A stretch of 23,196 nucleotides of DNA from JAKSUT01 sp045616505 (GCA_045616505.1 JAZLGV010000026.1:1-23196); one strand, 5' to 3'; shown: positions 1 to 8,050, counted from the first letter of the stretch. Made by a program: numbers and translations. The notes: generated by a model from the sequence alone, not told the origin.

Positions 1-1724
1 TAACAGTTGTGTTTTTAATGATAAAAGCAACACAAGATAATGTTCTAGGCATTTTATCATTCATTGTTTGGTCACTACTTTTAATTATTACAATACAATA
101 CACTTGGCTTGCAATGAGCATTGGTATCCATGGTGAAGGTGGAACAATCGTACTTAATCAAGTTTTAAAAAGATTGGTAAAAAACCCTAAAGCAATGACA
201 ATTATTTCACTTTTAACAGTTCTTGGGGTATCTTTGCTTATGGGGGAAAGCGTTATCACTCCTGCAATTAGTGTTCTTTCTGCAATCGAAGGGATAAAAG
301 TTGTACCAAGTTTACAAAACACGCCTCAACCAATAATTCTTTCAATTGCATTACTTATAATCGTTGGGTTATTTTCTGTTCAAAAAAATGGTGCAGAAAA
401 AGTATCTAAAAGTTTTGCTCCAATAATGCTAACTTGGTTTATAACAATTGCAACTTTTGGGGTTTTATCTATTGTGAAAACTCCAGAAGTTCTTTATGCG
501 CTAAATCCAATGTACGCAGTAAAATTTATGATACATCACGGACTTGCAAGTTTCATAATTCTTGCAGTAACATTACTTGCTATAACAGGAGCAGAAGCAT
601 TATATGCAGATATGGGACACCTTGGTAAAAAACCAATTGTATATGCTTGGTATTTCGTATTCATAGCATTATGTCTTAATTATTTAGGGCAAGGAGCTTT
701 TATAATAAGAAATCCTGAAACTACAAATATTTTATTTTCTTTAGTTTCTTCAGAAGCAAACTTTTTATTCTTCCCATTTCTTATTTTGAGTATTCTTGCA
801 ACAATAAATGCCTCACAAGCAATGATTAGCGGTTTTTTCACTATTGTTTATCAAGCAATCAACACAAGAATTTTCCCACGTTTTAAAATTAATTACACAT
901 CAGAAAAAATCAATTCTCAAATTTATATTGGCGCAGCAAATTGGTTTTTAATGTTTTGCGTAATCTTAATTGCACTATATTTTCAAACATCTGCAAATAT
1001 AGCATTTGCTTATGGTTTTGCAGTATCTTGTTGTTTTAACATAACAGGAATTTTAGTTGCGACAATTTTCTATTTAAGAAAAAAATATTTTCAATGTTTT
1101 ATATCAATAATGCTACTTGGTATAGATTTTATATACCTTCTTGCAGCATTAACAAAAATTCCAAAAGGCGCTTATGTATCACTTATGATAGCTGCTGTTC
1201 CTTTTACAATAATTTTACTTTACATCAATGGACAAAAAGCTTTATTTAAAGCAATGAAATTCCAAGATAAAAACGAATTTATGACTCAATTTATGACAAG
1301 CTACAAAACTGCACCAAAAATTGATGGCACAGGTATTTTCTTTGCTAGAGGAATTGAATCTGTACCACCATACATTCTAAAAACAATATTTATAAATAAA
1401 ATCTTATACAAAAATAATGTATTCATTAATATTAACAAAACAAACGAACCTTTTGGACTTCATTATGAAGTAGAAAACGTGACAGAAGGTTTAAAAATTC
1501 TAAAAATTAAAACAGGTTATATGGAAAAAATCCAACTTCAAAGAATACTAAAAGCACTTGATATAGAAGAAAATGCTATATTCTATGGTATAGAAGATAT
1601 TGAAACAACAAACTTCTTCTGGCATATATTCGCTACAATCAAAAAGATTGTACCATCTTTTGCAAGTTTCTACGAAATGCCCGAAGATAAATTGCACGGT
1701 GTAATAACTAAAATAAAAATATAA
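1..1724 (+). CDS. kup: Kup/HAK/KT-family potassium uptake transporter, 5' end cut by window
   Basis: Inner-membrane K+ (probably K+/H+ symport) transporter of the KUP family. The frame is open to the left edge (codons from base 3), so the true start and the first transmembrane helix, with the family's GDIGTSPLY signature, lie outside the window; about 573 residues are visible. Family landmarks appear in order: HGEGG near visible residue 43, ESVITPAISVLSAIEG near 80, QKNGAEKVSKSFAPIMLTW, AITGAEALYADMGHLGKKP, NYLGQGAF and ATINASQAMISGFF. At least ten hydrophobic segments are followed by a soluble C-terminal region of roughly 150 residues, as in full-length Kup. ESVITPA replaces the usual GDGVITPA, a small deviation. 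The gene ends three bases before the convergent response-regulator gene with no hairpin between them. Family assignment is very secure; ion preference is inferred. Confidence 0.95.
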   Translation, partial: TVVFLMIKATQDNVLGILSFIVWSLLLIITIQYTWLAMSIGIHGEGGTIVLNQVLKRLVKNPKAMTIISLLTVLGVSLLMGESVITPAISVLSAIEGIKVVPSLQNTPQPIILSIALLIIVGLFSVQKNGAEKVSKSFAPIMLTWFITIATFGVLSIVKTPEVLYALNPMYAVKFMIHHGLASFIILAVTLLAITGAEALYADMGHLGKKPIVYAWYFVFIALCLNYLGQGAFIIRNPETTNILFSLVSSEANFLFFPFLILSILATINASQAMISGFFTIVYQAINTRIFPRFKINYTSEKINSQIYIGAANWFLMFCVILIALYFQTSANIAFAYGFAVSCCFNITGILVATIFYLRKKYFQCFISIMLLGIDFIYLLAALTKIPKGAYVSLMIAAVPFTIILLYINGQKALFKAMKFQDKNEFMTQFMTSYKTAPKIDGTGIFFARGIESVPPYILKTIFINKILYKNNVFININKTNEPFGLHYEVENVTEGLKILKIKTGYMEKIQLQRILKALDIEENAIFYGIEDIETTNFFWHIFATIKKIVPSFASFYEMPEDKLHGVITKIKI

Positions 1725-1727
1725 AAA

Positions 1728-2369
1728 TTATTTTATACTACTTACAACGCGGCAAAGTTCTTTTTGCCAATCACCTGTTTTTTCAACATAAAACTCAGCA
1801 CCTTTCATTTTACAAAGTTGCTTGTGTTCTATTTTAGTAGAAGCTGACATTACACCAATTCTTGCTGCTTTTTGGCTGTTTGAAGATAATTTCTTTAATT
1901 CTTCCAACAAAATCAAACCTTCACGTTCTGTTGGAATATACAAATCCATTACAACCATATCAAAAATTTGTTTTTTAAATTTGTCTATCGCATCATAAAT
2001 TTCTTGAGATGTAACTACATCAAAATTCATTTGTTTAAACAAAATTTCTAATTGATAAGTAATTACACCCAAATCATCAATAACTAAAATTGTTTTCTTT
2101 GGCAAATTAAAAGTATCACCGTTTGCATTAGTTTCTGTTATAGTATTTGTTGATGATGCTGGTTTTGGAGAAGAAGCAGGAGTATAAGTTGGTTTGCTAG
2201 CTTCTTTTGCTGCAATTTTCAAATCAGCCATAGCGTTTTCAATTTCTTCTAATTGTCTGCGCATGATAGCCATTGTAACTTCTTCATTTTCTGAAAGTTG
2301 TTTATCTGTTAATTTGAAAAATTTCTTTAAAAAATTTTCATCTATTTCTAATGTTACCTTATTAGCCAA
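1728..2369 (-). CDS. Stand-alone response-regulator (REC) protein with N-terminal helical region
   Basis: A 213-residue protein. Residues 1-60 are charged and helical, probably coiled coil (MRRQLEEIENAMADLKIAAKEA). Residues 60-90 are a P/S/T/N-rich linker. Residues 92-213 form a CheY-like receiver domain with acidic pair D98-D99 (VIDD), phospho-acceptor D142 (VMDLYIP), the switch Ser/Thr in MSAST (175-178) and conserved Lys197 (VEKTGD). There is no DNA-binding or enzymatic output domain, so it probably signals by protein contact through the N-terminal region. The start is TTG, chosen because AGGAG lies eight bases upstream (2382-2378) and no ATG fits. A promoter lies at 2401-2429. No histidine kinase is in view. 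The receiver assignment is firm; the partner and process are unknown. Confidence 0.85.
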   Translation of the reverse strand: MANKVTLEIDENFLKKFFKLTDKQLSENEEVTMAIMRRQLEEIENAMADLKIAAKEASKPTYTPASSPKPASSTNTITETNANGDTFNLPKKTILVIDDLGVITYQLEILFKQMNFDVVTSQEIYDAIDKFKKQIFDMVVMDLYIPTEREGLILLEELKKLSSNSQKAARIGVMSASTKIEHKQLCKMKGAEFYVEKTGDWQKELCRVVSSIK

Positions 2370-2400
2370 TTAAATAACTCCTAATACTTCTTACATTTAT

Positions 2401-2429
2401 ATTTTAACAAAGTTTTGTAACATTTGCAA
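2401..2429 (-). promoter_or_regulatory. Promoter of the response-regulator gene
   Basis: On the minus strand TTGCAA (2429-2424), a 17-base spacer and TAAAAT (2406-2401). Predicted start near 2394 gives a leader of about 24 bases that contains the AGGAG ribosome-binding site. Confidence 0.6.
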
Positions 2430-2460
2430 TAATACAATTTAAATTTTATCATGTTTATAC

Positions 2461-2476
2461 TACTATGATAATAGTA
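2461..2476. promoter_or_regulatory. Perfect inverted repeat before the CoA-dehydratase-related gene
   Basis: TACTAT-GATA-ATAGTA is a perfect 6-4-6 inverted repeat. It covers the only -10-like sequences (TATGAT or GATAAT) ahead of the gene at 2494 and ends just before its AGAGGA ribosome-binding site. It could be an operator or chance AT symmetry. Confidence 0.35.
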
Positions 2477-2493
2477 AAAAGAAAAGAGGAAAT

Positions 2494-3561
2494 ATGAAAA
2501 TAGGAATTCCAAGAGCAATGTCTTTTTATGAAAATTACCCCTTCTTCTTTGGGTTTTTTACTGATTTAGGCATTGAAATCGTATTATCAGACAAAACAAC
2601 AAAAAAAACATTATCAGAAGGAGCAGGATTAGTTGTAACTGAAACTTGCTTACCTATCAAAATTTATGTTGGACATGTATTAAACTTAATAGAAAAAGGT
2701 GTGGATAAAATATTTGTTCCATCACTTCAGTCTATTGATACAAAAATTTATAACTGTTCAAAAATCAGAGGTTTACCTGATTTAATCAGAAACGTTGTTA
2801 AAAAACCATTTACAATGATTGAAGCAACTCTTGATAAATCAGAAAAAAATCAAGGTTTATATGAATTTTTAGCAGAAATTGTTGCTCCATTTGGTATTAC
2901 TGACAAAGAAGTTATCAAAAGAGCTTCAAAAGCAGGTTGGAAAGTTTATAACAACTTCAAACTAATGACAACTTCTGGAATGAGCTACAAAGATGCTTTA
3001 AGTTATGCACTTCAAGGAAAAATCTTTATTCAAAAAGATTCTAAAGAGTACCCTATTTCTGTTGCAATTATATCTCACAGCTATAATATTTATGACAACA
3101 GAGCTTCTATGAATATCTTTGAAAAATTAAATTCAATGGATGTAAAAGTATATTCAGCATTAAATTTAACAAAAGAACAAATGGAAGAAGGTATGAATTC
3201 ACTTGAACAAAGTGTATATTGGGCTAACGAACTTGAAATGACTGGTTGTGCAGGACATTACTTAAACGACAACAGAGTTGACGGTATCATAACACTAAAC
3301 TCTTTTGGTTGCGGCCCAGATTCACTAATGATTGAAAGAATCACAAGAAAAGCAAAAGAATTCAATAAACCAATGCTTCAATTAACAATTGATGAACAAA
3401 CTGGAGAAGCAGGTTTCATCACTAGATTAGAAGCGTTTATTGATATGTTATACCGTAAAAAACGAGCAAATATCTTGAGTAAAATCGAAATTTCTAAAGA
3501 AACAAGTGATGATATTTTTATTGCAAATACATCATTCATTGAAACTTCTGAAATTTTATAA
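2494..3561 (+). CDS. 2-hydroxyacyl-CoA dehydratase / activase-related Fe-S protein (DUF2229-like)
   Basis: A 355-residue protein resembling the HgdB-like or DUF2229 part of the 2-hydroxyacyl-CoA dehydratase activase family. The opening MKIGIPRAMSFYENYPF matches the family's usual IGIPRAL..YYYYP start. Four cysteines in typical contexts may hold an Fe-S cluster: C52 (TETCLPIK), C88 (YNCSKIRG), C252 (TGCAGHY) and C273 (SFGCGPDS), followed by LTIDEQTGEAG near 298. In many anaerobes this module is fused to or sits beside a BadF/BadG-type ATPase that drives radical dehydration; no such ATPase is visible here, so the reaction is unassigned. AGAGGA precedes the ATG by a few bases, and a hairpin terminator follows at 3574. 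Its presence suggests an anaerobic organism. Family placement is good, function weak. Confidence 0.8.
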   Translation: MKIGIPRAMSFYENYPFFFGFFTDLGIEIVLSDKTTKKTLSEGAGLVVTETCLPIKIYVGHVLNLIEKGVDKIFVPSLQSIDTKIYNCSKIRGLPDLIRNVVKKPFTMIEATLDKSEKNQGLYEFLAEIVAPFGITDKEVIKRASKAGWKVYNNFKLMTTSGMSYKDALSYALQGKIFIQKDSKEYPISVAIISHSYNIYDNRASMNIFEKLNSMDVKVYSALNLTKEQMEEGMNSLEQSVYWANELEMTGCAGHYLNDNRVDGIITLNSFGCGPDSLMIERITRKAKEFNKPMLQLTIDEQTGEAGFITRLEAFIDMLYRKKRANILSKIEISKETSDDIFIANTSFIETSEIL

Positions 3562-3573
3562 TAAAAAAACTAA

Positions 3574-3614
3574 AAAAGAGGAGAATTTGCAAAATGCAAA
3601 TTCGCCTTTTTTTT
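3574..3614. terminator. Bidirectional intrinsic terminator
   Basis: The core stem GAATTTGC / GCAAATTC is extended through an A-G mismatch by AGG/CCT. It has an A-run on the left and a T-run on the right, so it can end both the upstream plus-strand gene and the convergent minus-strand glycosyltransferase operon. Confidence 0.85.
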
Positions 3615-3638
3615 ACTAATCTTTTTTATTAATTAATA

Positions 3639-4418
3639 CTAATAAATCAAATCTTTGTGACTATCTTTAAATTCTTTTTCATACAACTTTGCCCATTGAC
3701 AGAATTTGTAATATGCTTGCATATATGCAAATACAAAGCCATGTTTTCCGTCAAAAAGTCCACCTTTTAAAATATAGAATTTAAAAAACTCATAAGCAGG
3801 ACGAGTAACTAATTTAAACATTGAAAATTTTCTACCTTTTTCTTCAAATTTTTTCAATTCAAAATCAGTATATCTATCGATTTTTTCATTATAACTAGAA
3901 ATTGAAGGCATATGATAATGAACCATATGCAAATTTTTACCTTCAATCCAAAAATCTTCACCTTCATGAGTAATTGGCATTTGATGAATCACATCTGTAT
4001 ATGTGCAAACACCTTTTTTCCAAAATCTTTTACATCCTTTTTGAACCCAAGAATGAAGAATCACACCACACATTGCAGTTTCTCTTTTAATATAACAAGC
4101 GTTATGATTTGGTTTTGGGTTATTTGCATACTCTCTCAAATATGCCCACAATTCTGGAGTTACAATTTCATCTGCATCTAAAACTAAAATCCAATCACCA
4201 GTGGCTTGTTCCATAGCCCAATTTCTTGCTGGCTCAACTATACCCGTTCTTTCGTGGTAATAAATTTTACAACCGTATTTTTCTGCAATTTCAATTGTTC
4301 TATCTTCTGAATGCATATCGCAAATAACAATCTCATCCGCATCTTTAACAGCTTCTAAACATTTTTCAAGTAATCTATCTGCATTTAAAGTATTTATAAC
4401 TACTGATATTGTTGCCAT
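3639..4418 (-). CDS. Family 2 glycosyltransferase (WaaE/KdtX-like)
   Basis: A GT-A fold glycosyltransferase that probably adds a sugar to a lipopolysaccharide core or another surface glycan at the inner face of the membrane. It has the N-terminal strand ISVVINTLNADRLLEKCLEAV, the nucleotide-binding aspartate in ICDMHSEDRT, and DxD as LDADE (81-84). The C-terminal half (HSWVQKGCKRFWKKG, HMVHYHMPSISSY, then a basic-aromatic FKFYILKGG..DGKHGF stretch) is typical of WaaE-like enzymes. I choose ATG 4418 (259 aa), not the in-frame ATG at 4439: it overlaps the upstream stop as TAATG, GGAG sits six bases before it, and it begins directly at the domain's first strand. It is the last gene of the rpiB operon. 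Family is firm; donor and acceptor are unknown. Confidence 0.9.
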   Translation of the reverse strand: MATISVVINTLNADRLLEKCLEAVKDADEIVICDMHSEDRTIEIAEKYGCKIYYHERTGIVEPARNWAMEQATGDWILVLDADEIVTPELWAYLREYANNPKPNHNACYIKRETAMCGVILHSWVQKGCKRFWKKGVCTYTDVIHQMPITHEGEDFWIEGKNLHMVHYHMPSISSYNEKIDRYTDFELKKFEEKGRKFSMFKLVTRPAYEFFKFYILKGGLFDGKHGFVFAYMQAYYKFCQWAKLYEKEFKDSHKDLIY

Positions 4419-5299
4419 TAATTCTCCAATCTTACCCATTCTTGAGGTATTATATCTGTCTGAACAATAGTTTTATCGCTATACCACCATTGAGGAGCGA
4501 TAACTATTTTATAAGGATTTTTATTTAACCATGCGCCCCACCAAGAAAAAGAACTATTTGCAATAATGTTATGATCACATAAACTCATCAAACGCATATC
4601 TTCATAACTGTTTTTACCTGAATTATGTGAAACATACACGCATTCATAAGGTAATTTTAAATTTTCTCTTGCCCAATTTATATCATCAGAGAACACAAAA
4701 ATTGTCGGATTTTGACAATGTTCTGCAATATAATCAACTGCATGTCTATAATAATCTAAAGAACAGTGAGCAAACATATCTTGATAACGTTTCTTTTGAA
4801 CATAATCACCACGTCTTATATGCAAAGAAACTGAATTACAATTTGCTATTTTATCTGCAAATTCTTTATTTATTCCGCTTGGAGGATTTTTAAATCTAAA
4901 ATCAGCACTTATAAAATCTTTAATTAAACCAAAATAAATCTGACTTTGAAAGAAACCTTCGATATAAGTATTTGGTTCTAATTCAAAAAGACCTTGGTCA
5001 AATTCCACATGTGGTTCAGAATACAAAGTTATTCCACCAAAAGATTTTTTATTCATTTTTTTTCTAAATTTCCACAAGAAAGCCAATTTTAATTTAGTAA
5101 AAATATTAGTAACCTTAGGCGGATTAATACCGAAAATATCTAATTCAAAAGGTCTTGCATAGCGTTTACTAAAAAAAGACATATCAAAAAGTATTTTCTT
5201 TTCTTTTGCAAAACCTAAAGAACGAGCAAAAGCCCATTGAAACATTTGATTTCCTAAACCACCATTAAATTTTACATAATAATTTTCTTCTTTTGCCAT
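4418..5299 (-). CDS. Family 11 glycosyltransferase, alpha-1,2-fucosyltransferase-like
   Basis: A 293-residue GT11 enzyme, the family that transfers fucose from GDP-fucose in alpha-1,2 linkage to galactose on O-antigens or host-like glycans. Signatures: N-terminal FNGGLGNQMFQWAFARSL (11-28); the GDP-fucose motif HIRRGDY (160-166); FVFSDDINWA (201-210); and the C-terminal NSSFSWWGAWLN (248-259) with IAPQWW. Length is normal for the family. The ATG overlaps the rsfS stop (TAATG) with GGAG six bases upstream, so translation is probably coupled to rsfS; the 3' end overlaps the next glycosyltransferase in the same way. No GDP-fucose synthesis genes are in view. Acceptor specificity cannot be read from the sequence. 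Confidence 0.92.
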   Translation of the reverse strand: MAKEENYYVKFNGGLGNQMFQWAFARSLGFAKEKKILFDMSFFSKRYARPFELDIFGINPPKVTNIFTKLKLAFLWKFRKKMNKKSFGGITLYSEPHVEFDQGLFELEPNTYIEGFFQSQIYFGLIKDFISADFRFKNPPSGINKEFADKIANCNSVSLHIRRGDYVQKKRYQDMFAHCSLDYYRHAVDYIAEHCQNPTIFVFSDDINWARENLKLPYECVYVSHNSGKNSYEDMRLMSLCDHNIIANSSFSWWGAWLNKNPYKIVIAPQWWYSDKTIVQTDIIPQEWVRLEN

Positions 5300-5706
5300 T
5301 ATTTCTCCGTATATTCAGAATATTCTTTTGAATCTTCCATCCATTTTTCTTCAGAAACTTTATACGCATGATTCCAAAATTTTTCTATTGCATAAGTTTC
5401 TCTTTCTTCTCTATGCAAAACGTGAACTATAACGTCACCGTAATCAAGCAAATTCCAACGATTTTTCATATCGTTTTCTTCACCATTTGGAATTCTGTTA
5501 AAAAGTTCTTTTATTTTTGCATAAACATTATTACTCAAAGCTCTTACTTGAGTAGAAGAATCAGCAGAACAAATAACAAAATAATCAGCCAAAACTGAAA
5601 CGGTTCCAATATTCAAAATAGTAATGTCTTTAGCTTTTCTATCATCCAAAACTCGAGCTATAATACTTGCAAGTTTTTCTGATGATATTTCAATTTCGTT
5701 TTCCAT
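5299..5706 (-). CDS. rsfS: Ribosome silencing factor RsfS
   Basis: A 135-residue RsfS (Iojap/YbeB) protein, which binds ribosomal protein uL14 on the 50S subunit and blocks subunit joining under nutrient limitation. Conserved features are present: DITILNIG, DYFVICSADSSTQVRALSNNV (41-61) and RWNLLDYGDVIVHVLHREERETYAIEKFW (83-111). A charged tail of about 20 residues (SEEKWMEDSKEYSEYTEK) extends past the core. The ATG lies eight bases after the rpiB stop, with a GAAGG motif inside the end of rpiB as a distant ribosome-binding site. It sits between rpiB and two glycosyltransferases in one operon. Assignment is secure. Confidence 0.95.
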   Translation of the reverse strand: MENEIEISSEKLASIIARVLDDRKAKDITILNIGTVSVLADYFVICSADSSTQVRALSNNVYAKIKELFNRIPNGEENDMKNRWNLLDYGDVIVHVLHREERETYAIEKFWNHAYKVSEEKWMEDSKEYSEYTEK

Positions 5707-5714
5707 TTAAATAA

Positions 5715-6152
5715 CTAACCTTCTATCATATCAATTCTGCGTTGATGTCTGCCACCTTCAAATTCTGCATCAAGCCAAGCATCAACAATATCAATTGCAA
5801 GACCTGCACCAACAACTCTTTCGCCCATACACAAAATATTTGAATCGTTATGCATACGAGTTAAACGTGCTGAGAAAGTATCAGAACACAAAGAAGCTCT
5901 TATACCTTTAACTTTGTTTGCCACTATTGAAACACCAATACCTGTTCCACAGATAATAATTCCACGTTTGTAACAACCGTCTGCTACAGCTTCTGCAACT
6001 GCACGTGCATAAATTGGATAATCACAAGAGTCTTTATTAAACGTACCAAAATCTTTAAACTCAATATTTCTTGACTTTAAATGTTCCATTATTTTTTGTT
6101 TTAATTCAAAACCGCCGTGATCACAGCCTATTGCAATTGATAAATTTTCCAT
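5715..6152 (-). CDS. rpiB: Ribose-5-phosphate isomerase B
   Basis: Interconverts ribose 5-phosphate and ribulose 5-phosphate in the non-oxidative pentose phosphate pathway. Using ATG 6152 the protein has 145 residues, close to the family norm. Visible motifs: IGCDHGGFELK (8-18), DYPIYA (44-49), the catalytic cysteine in ICGTGIGVSIVANK (C68 of CGTG), IRASLCSD and MHNDSNIL with active-site H101. A TTG at 6167 would add MYNYF, but it overlaps the -10 box and adds nothing conserved, so I reject it. No Shine-Dalgarno sequence precedes the ATG; a perfect TATAAT ends seven bases before it, predicting a leaderless mRNA. First gene of the rpiB-rsfS-GT11-GT2 operon. Confidence 0.95.
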   Translation of the reverse strand: MENLSIAIGCDHGGFELKQKIMEHLKSRNIEFKDFGTFNKDSCDYPIYARAVAEAVADGCYKRGIIICGTGIGVSIVANKVKGIRASLCSDTFSARLTRMHNDSNILCMGERVVGAGLAIDIVDAWLDAEFEGGRHQRRIDMIEG

Positions 6153-6158
6153 AAAATA

Positions 6159-6186
6159 ATTATACAATTTATATATAAATTTGCAA
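6159..6186 (-). promoter_or_regulatory. rpiB operon promoter, predicted leaderless
   Basis: TTGCAA (6186-6181), a 16-base spacer, TATAAT (6164-6159), then six bases to the ATG. The usual start about seven bases after the -10 box falls on the A of the start codon. Confidence 0.65.
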
Positions 6187-6231
6187 ATACGTAATAATCA
6201 AATTTTTAAATTTTTATAGTAAAATATAATT

Positions 6232-8034
6232 ATGAAATATATAGACAATGTCCGAAATTTTTGTATAATAGCACACATCGACCACGGCAAATCAACACTT
6301 GCCGACCGTTTGCTTGAAAAAACTAACACTATTTCTCAAAGAGATATGCAAGACCAACTTCTCGACACTATGGATATTGAAAGAGAACGAGGAATTACAA
6401 TCAAACTTAATGCCGCAAGAATGAACTACAAAGCAAAAGACGGCAAACAGTATAAATTAAACTTAATCGACACCCCTGGTCATGTTGATTTTTCTTACGA
6501 AGTTTCACGTTCACTTGCAGCATGCGAAGGTGCACTTTTAATCGTCGATGCAACTCAAGGTGTTGAAGCTCAAACGTTAGCAAATGTTTATCTTGCTGCA
6601 GAACAAAACTTGGAAATAATTCCTATCATCAACAAAATTGATTTACCATCTGCTGATGTTGAAAGAGTAAAAGCAGAAATTGAAGAAATTTTAGGTATAG
6701 ATGCAAGTATCGCTATCCCTGTCAGCGCAAAAACTGGTGAAGGGATTGAAGATGTACTTGAAGCCATCGTAGATTTTGTACCACCACCTGTTGATACAAC
6801 AGAAAAACCTTTAAGAGCATTAGTTTTTGATAGTGCTTATGACCAATACCTTGGAACACTTTGCTTTTTTAAAGTTGTCGACGGAACAATCAGAAAAGGC
6901 GATATGGTCAAATTTATGGCAAACGAAAAAGAATACGAAACCATTGAACTTGGCTATCTCACACCAAACAGAGTTCCTGTTGATGAGTTAAGTTGCGGTG
7001 ATGTTGGTTATTTTGCAGGTTCAATAAAAGAAATTTCAAGATTTGTCGGAGATACAATCACACTTGTAGAAAAACCAGCAGAAAGTCCACTAGAAGGATA
7101 CAAAGAAGCTCTTCCAATGGTATTTTCTGGGCTTTATCCTGTTGATAATGATGACTACCAAGATTTAAAAGAAGCACTAGAAAAACTAAAACTTAACGAT
7201 AGTAGTATAACTTTTGAACCTGAAACATCTAGCGCATTGGGATTTGGTTTCAGATGTGGTTTTCTTGGAATGCTTCACATGGAAATAGCACAAGAAAGAC
7301 TTGAAAGAGAATATGGGCTATCCCTTGTAACAACTGCACCATCAGTTGTCTATAAAGTTCACAAAACAACTGGCGAAGTTGTTGATATTGATAACCCAGC
7401 AAACCTTCCTGATGCTGGACAAAGAGATTTTATAGAAGAACCTTATGTAAAAGTTCAAATCATTGCTCCAAACGATTACACTGGAACATTGATGGATTTA
7501 TGCCAAACTAAAAGAGGTATATTCATTAATATGACATACATCGACAAAGTAAGAGCAAATTTGGAATATCACATCCCACTTTCAGAAGTCATAACTGATT
7601 TTTACGACCAACTTAAATCAAGAACAAGAGGTTATGCGAGCATGGATTACGAATTTTGTGACTACAAACGTTCAAACCTTGTAAAACTTGATATTATGCT
7701 TGCAGGCGAAGTGGTAGATGCATTATCTGTAATTTGTCACAAAGATTTTGCATTTCATATCGGACAAAAATTAACAGAAAAACTAAAAACAATAATTCCA
7801 CGACAACTGTTTGAAGTACCAATTCAAGCGGCTATTGGCGGAAAAATTATCGCAAGAACAAACATAAAAGCAATGAGAAAAAGCGTATTAGATAAATGCT
7901 ATGGTGGTGATATTTCAAGAAAAAGAAAACTACTTGAGAAACAAAAACGAGGCAAAAAGAGAATGAAAGCCGTAGGTAAAGTTGAAGTTCCACAAGAAGC
8001 ATTTATGGCAGTATTAAGCTTGGAAGAAGAATAA
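6232..8034 (+). CDS. lepA: Elongation factor 4 (LepA), back-translocating GTPase
   Basis: A 600-residue translational GTPase acting on stalled or mis-translocated ribosomes and in ribosome assembly. GTPase motifs: G1 AHIDHGKST (14-22), the switch I region RERGITIK, G3 DTPGH (80-84), G4 NKID (134-137) and G5 SAK (165-167). The LepA-specific C-terminal domain is complete (GYASMDYEFCDYKRSNLVKLD, then IGGKIIARTNIKAMRKSVLDKCYGGDISRKRKLLEKQK). Length is normal. The ATG begins at the conserved IDNVRNFCIIAHIDHGK and has no recognisable ribosome-binding site; the preceding bases are all A/T with -10-like sequences (TATAGT, TAAAAT) 6-11 bases before the ATG, so a very short leader is possible. Divergent from rpiB; a bidirectional terminator follows. 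Very secure. Confidence 0.98.
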   Translation: MKYIDNVRNFCIIAHIDHGKSTLADRLLEKTNTISQRDMQDQLLDTMDIERERGITIKLNAARMNYKAKDGKQYKLNLIDTPGHVDFSYEVSRSLAACEGALLIVDATQGVEAQTLANVYLAAEQNLEIIPIINKIDLPSADVERVKAEIEEILGIDASIAIPVSAKTGEGIEDVLEAIVDFVPPPVDTTEKPLRALVFDSAYDQYLGTLCFFKVVDGTIRKGDMVKFMANEKEYETIELGYLTPNRVPVDELSCGDVGYFAGSIKEISRFVGDTITLVEKPAESPLEGYKEALPMVFSGLYPVDNDDYQDLKEALEKLKLNDSSITFEPETSSALGFGFRCGFLGMLHMEIAQERLEREYGLSLVTTAPSVVYKVHKTTGEVVDIDNPANLPDAGQRDFIEEPYVKVQIIAPNDYTGTLMDLCQTKRGIFINMTYIDKVRANLEYHIPLSEVITDFYDQLKSRTRGYASMDYEFCDYKRSNLVKLDIMLAGEVVDALSVICHKDFAFHIGQKLTEKLKTIIPRQLFEVPIQAAIGGKIIARTNIKAMRKSVLDKCYGGDISRKRKLLEKQKRGKKRMKAVGKVEVPQEAFMAVLSLEEE

Positions 8035-8050
8035 ATATAAAAACCAAACA

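Noticed and set aside
4418..4439. Upstream ATG for the GT2 gene adding MGKIGEL
   Set aside because: It lies within the fucosyltransferase coding sequence without a ribosome-binding site; ATG 4418 has GGAG and a TAATG overlap.
6152..6167. TTG start adding MYNYF to RpiB
   Set aside because: The extra codons overlap the TATAAT box and lie before the conserved start of the family.
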